Source of the DNA: a virus
Length of the DNA stretch: 21,967 bases
IMG/VR virus record: IMGVR_UViG_3300036804_000077
Span: 1 to 21,967 of that record
Strand: one strand, 5' to 3'
Shown: positions 20,873 to 21,967 of the stretch, piece after piece
Layout: each line of letters opens with the position of its first letter
Position numbering within the stretch: the stretch's first letter is position 1
Program-made: the position numbers and the translations under genes
Notes under the pieces: generated by a model
Databases searched by the model: none
What the model saw: only the letters and a program-made list of their open reading frames with translations
Told to the model about the DNA's origin: nothing

Positions 20873-21079
20873 TTAATTCGGCGTCTTTCCGTCTGGTGAT
20901 GATTTGACCACATTATTAGCCAAGGCGAATTGCAGGAAAGCCTCTGTTAGGTCTTTGATAGAGTTTCCAGTTTCGGCTGCTAGCGCTTTAATTTGTCCGT
21001 GTGTTTCAGCAGATACGAATACTGGGTTAAGTCCGTTTGATGTCTTGTTCTTTGCTTGAATTACTAATTTTTCTGTCAT
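20873..21079 (-). CDS. Ribbon-helix-helix-like small protein
   Basis: The 68-residue protein has the pattern of a ribbon-helix-helix DNA-binding protein: a short strand NPVFVSAETH, then helix GQIKALAAETGN and helix SIKDLTEAFLQFALANNVV. The first 17 residues are basic and polar. It lies directly after the Cro-like gene, so it is probably a second early regulator. AAGGAGA precedes the ATG. Confidence 0.65.
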   Translation of the reverse strand: MTEKLVIQAKNKTSNGLNPVFVSAETHGQIKALAAETGNSIKDLTEAFLQFALANNVVKSSPDGKTPN

Positions 21080-21092
21080 TGTTTTTTTCTCC

Positions 21093-21308
21093 TTACTTAA
21101 CTAATTGAGACTTCTTAAATTCGATGTAATCTAATGATTGTTCCCAACGATCCTTATCCTTGTCATTCGCCATTAAGCCTTGACCTTGAATCATCTTTTT
21201 GACCAGCAGGCTCATGCTTTGCTTACTGATACCTAAATGCTTAGCGATGTCTTCTTGGATAAGCTCTGCGTTTGCTAATGCCTTTTCCCAATCCTTCTTG
21301 CGTGACAT
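21093..21308 (-). CDS. Cro-like HTH regulator
   Basis: The 71-residue protein is the first gene of the early operon and faces the repressor gene. The helix-turn-helix is clear: LIQEDIAKHLGISKQSMSLLVKKM at about 16-39, followed by a short C-terminal extension with a LDYIEFKKSQLV end. It would bind the TAGTACT-type sites in the intergenic region and shut off the repressor. AAAGGAGA lies 7 bases before the ATG. Confidence 0.78.
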   Translation of the reverse strand: MSRKKDWEKALANAELIQEDIAKHLGISKQSMSLLVKKMIQGQGLMANDKDKDRWEQSLDYIEFKKSQLVK

Positions 21309-21575
21309 AAATTTGTCTCCTTTCGTGTATTTTTTGTACTAAGTCATTTGACTTTAATACTGTTTTAGTACTATAATTACACAGGTAAATAAGACGTAAT
21401 AAAACGTCTACTTATCAACGACTTACGTCAGTGCTACCAACATCTCGTAAGTCGTTGTACTTTGTCGTGTAACTCAATCGCTTAACTTGGTACAACAAAT
21501 AATATAATACACTTATAGTACCTAGTCAACAAAAATATAGTACTCTTTTAGTACTGAACATAAGGAACCGTTGAT
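21309..21575. promoter_or_regulatory. cI-cro switch region with facing promoters, operators and hairpins
   Basis: A plus-strand promoter TTGACT (21348-21353)-N18-TATAAT (21372-21377) reads toward cI. A minus-strand promoter TTGACT (21529-21524)-N17-TATATT (21506-21501) reads toward cro. They face each other, so both transcripts cross about 110 bases and have leaders near 190 bases. Operator-like TAGTACT sequences stand at 21366-21373 (next to the plus -10), 21517-21522 (AGTACC, in the minus spacer), 21538-21544 and 21549-21555; a GTACT variant is at 21336-21340. Between the promoters are hairpins AGACGT/ACGTCT (21392-21409) and a perfect 12-bp stem (21416-21427 with 21446-21457). AAGTCA-TT-TGACTT (21341-21354) overlaps the plus -35 box. 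Confidence 0.65.
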
Positions 21576-21947
21576 ATGACTCTATTTGACCGTGTAAAAG
21601 AAATTTCAAAACAAAAAGGATACACGCTTGCTGAATTAGCTGAGCGAGCAGGTATTGGCGAAAAATCGATGTATACTTGGAAGCCATCTGCCAATTTTCC
21701 ATATGGAGTAACGCCTAAGCGCGCAACATTAGAAAAAGTAGCTGATGCCTTAGGCGTATCAGTAGACTACCTATTAGGCAATACAGATGCACCTACTGTT
21801 AAGAACGTGGGAGGCGATAACAAACCCGTTGATATTGAAAAAGCTTTAGACAACGCTGTGGCTTATGGTGGAAAACCAATGACTGATAACGACCGGATGA
21901 TTTTAAAAGGTCTTATAGAAGCTTATTTGAAGAATAAGGAGGGATAG
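21576..21947 (+). CDS. CI-like repressor, short type
   Basis: The 123-residue protein has an N-terminal XRE helix-turn-helix at about 7-66: DRVKEISKQKGYTLAELAERAGIGEKSMYTWK, then VTPKRATLEKVADALGVSVDYLLGN. The C-terminal 50 residues (VDIEKALDNAVAYGGKPMTDNDRMILKGLIEAYL) form a small helical domain with no S24 peptidase part. Repressors of this form are commonly removed by an ImmA-type metalloprotease rather than by self-cleavage, and the next gene begins 1 base after this stop codon, which fits. AAGGA lies 11 bases before the ATG. It is the only complete protein-coding gene on the plus strand. Confidence 0.85.
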   Translation: MTLFDRVKEISKQKGYTLAELAERAGIGEKSMYTWKPSANFPYGVTPKRATLEKVADALGVSVDYLLGNTDAPTVKNVGGDNKPVDIEKALDNAVAYGGKPMTDNDRMILKGLIEAYLKNKEG

Positions 21948-21948
21948 C

Positions 21949-21967
21949 ATGCGGGAATATCGTGAAA
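21949..21967 (+). CDS. Start of next gene, probably ImmA-type protease (partial)
   Basis: An ATG with AAGGAGGG seven bases upstream begins MREYRE and leaves the window after six codons. The call as an ImmA/IrrE-type protease rests only on its place after a short repressor; the visible codons are too few for recognition. Confidence 0.3.

Overview
The window is most of one temperate siphovirus genome, probably an integrated prophage of a low-GC Gram-positive bacterium. AT-rich DNA, strong AGGAGG-type ribosome sites, an ArpU-type late regulator and a short repressor without a peptidase domain point to Lactobacillales; Leuconostoc/Weissella relatives are plausible, but the genus is a guess. Nearly every gene is on the minus strand, so the phage reads from right to left.

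Right end (20.0-21.97 kb): immunity and early control. A CI-like repressor is on the plus strand, followed by the first codons of a probable ImmA-type gene that leaves the window. To its left on the minus strand are a Cro-like HTH protein, a ribbon-helix-helix-like protein, and a run of very small genes joined by 4-base overlaps. Between cI and cro lie repeated TAGTACT operator-like sites, two near-consensus promoters that face each other, and two hairpins. From 13.3 to 20.0 kb come replication and recombination genes: Sak4-like ATPase, DUF669 single-strand binding protein, AEP primase, D5/P4-type SF3 helicase, an iteron origin at 15.2-15.46 kb, a RusA-type resolvase, then small hypothetical proteins and the ArpU late regulator at 12.7-13.1 kb.

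Middle (8.4-12.6 kb): an accessory region between the late regulator and the packaging genes. It holds, from right to left, a three-gene cassette with its own promoter and terminator whose last gene looks like a SecB-type chaperone; a short minus-strand RNA gene candidate; a guanidinium exporter (Gdx/SugE) behind what looks like a guanidine-IV riboswitch; a 147-aa protein with ADP-ribosyltransferase-like motifs; and about 1.5 kb without genes. In that stretch I find three plus-strand promoters with the same boxes (TTGTAA, exactly 17 bases, CATACT). Each is followed at the expected start point by long inverted repeats and a terminator, and each RNA carries a pyrimidine segment resembling the anti-Shine-Dalgarno sequence. 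This set of apparent small RNAs is the most unusual signal in the window.

Left end (1-8.4 kb): packaging and morphogenesis in standard order: HNH endonuclease, terminase small and large subunits, portal, ClpP-type protease, HK97-fold capsid protein, connector, head closure, HK97-gp10 protein, DUF806-type protein, major tail protein, and the start of a tail assembly chaperone. Three TACTCTT sites spaced exactly 20 bases apart sit just before the HNH gene and may bind the late activator. Lysis genes, tail fibres and integrase are outside the window.
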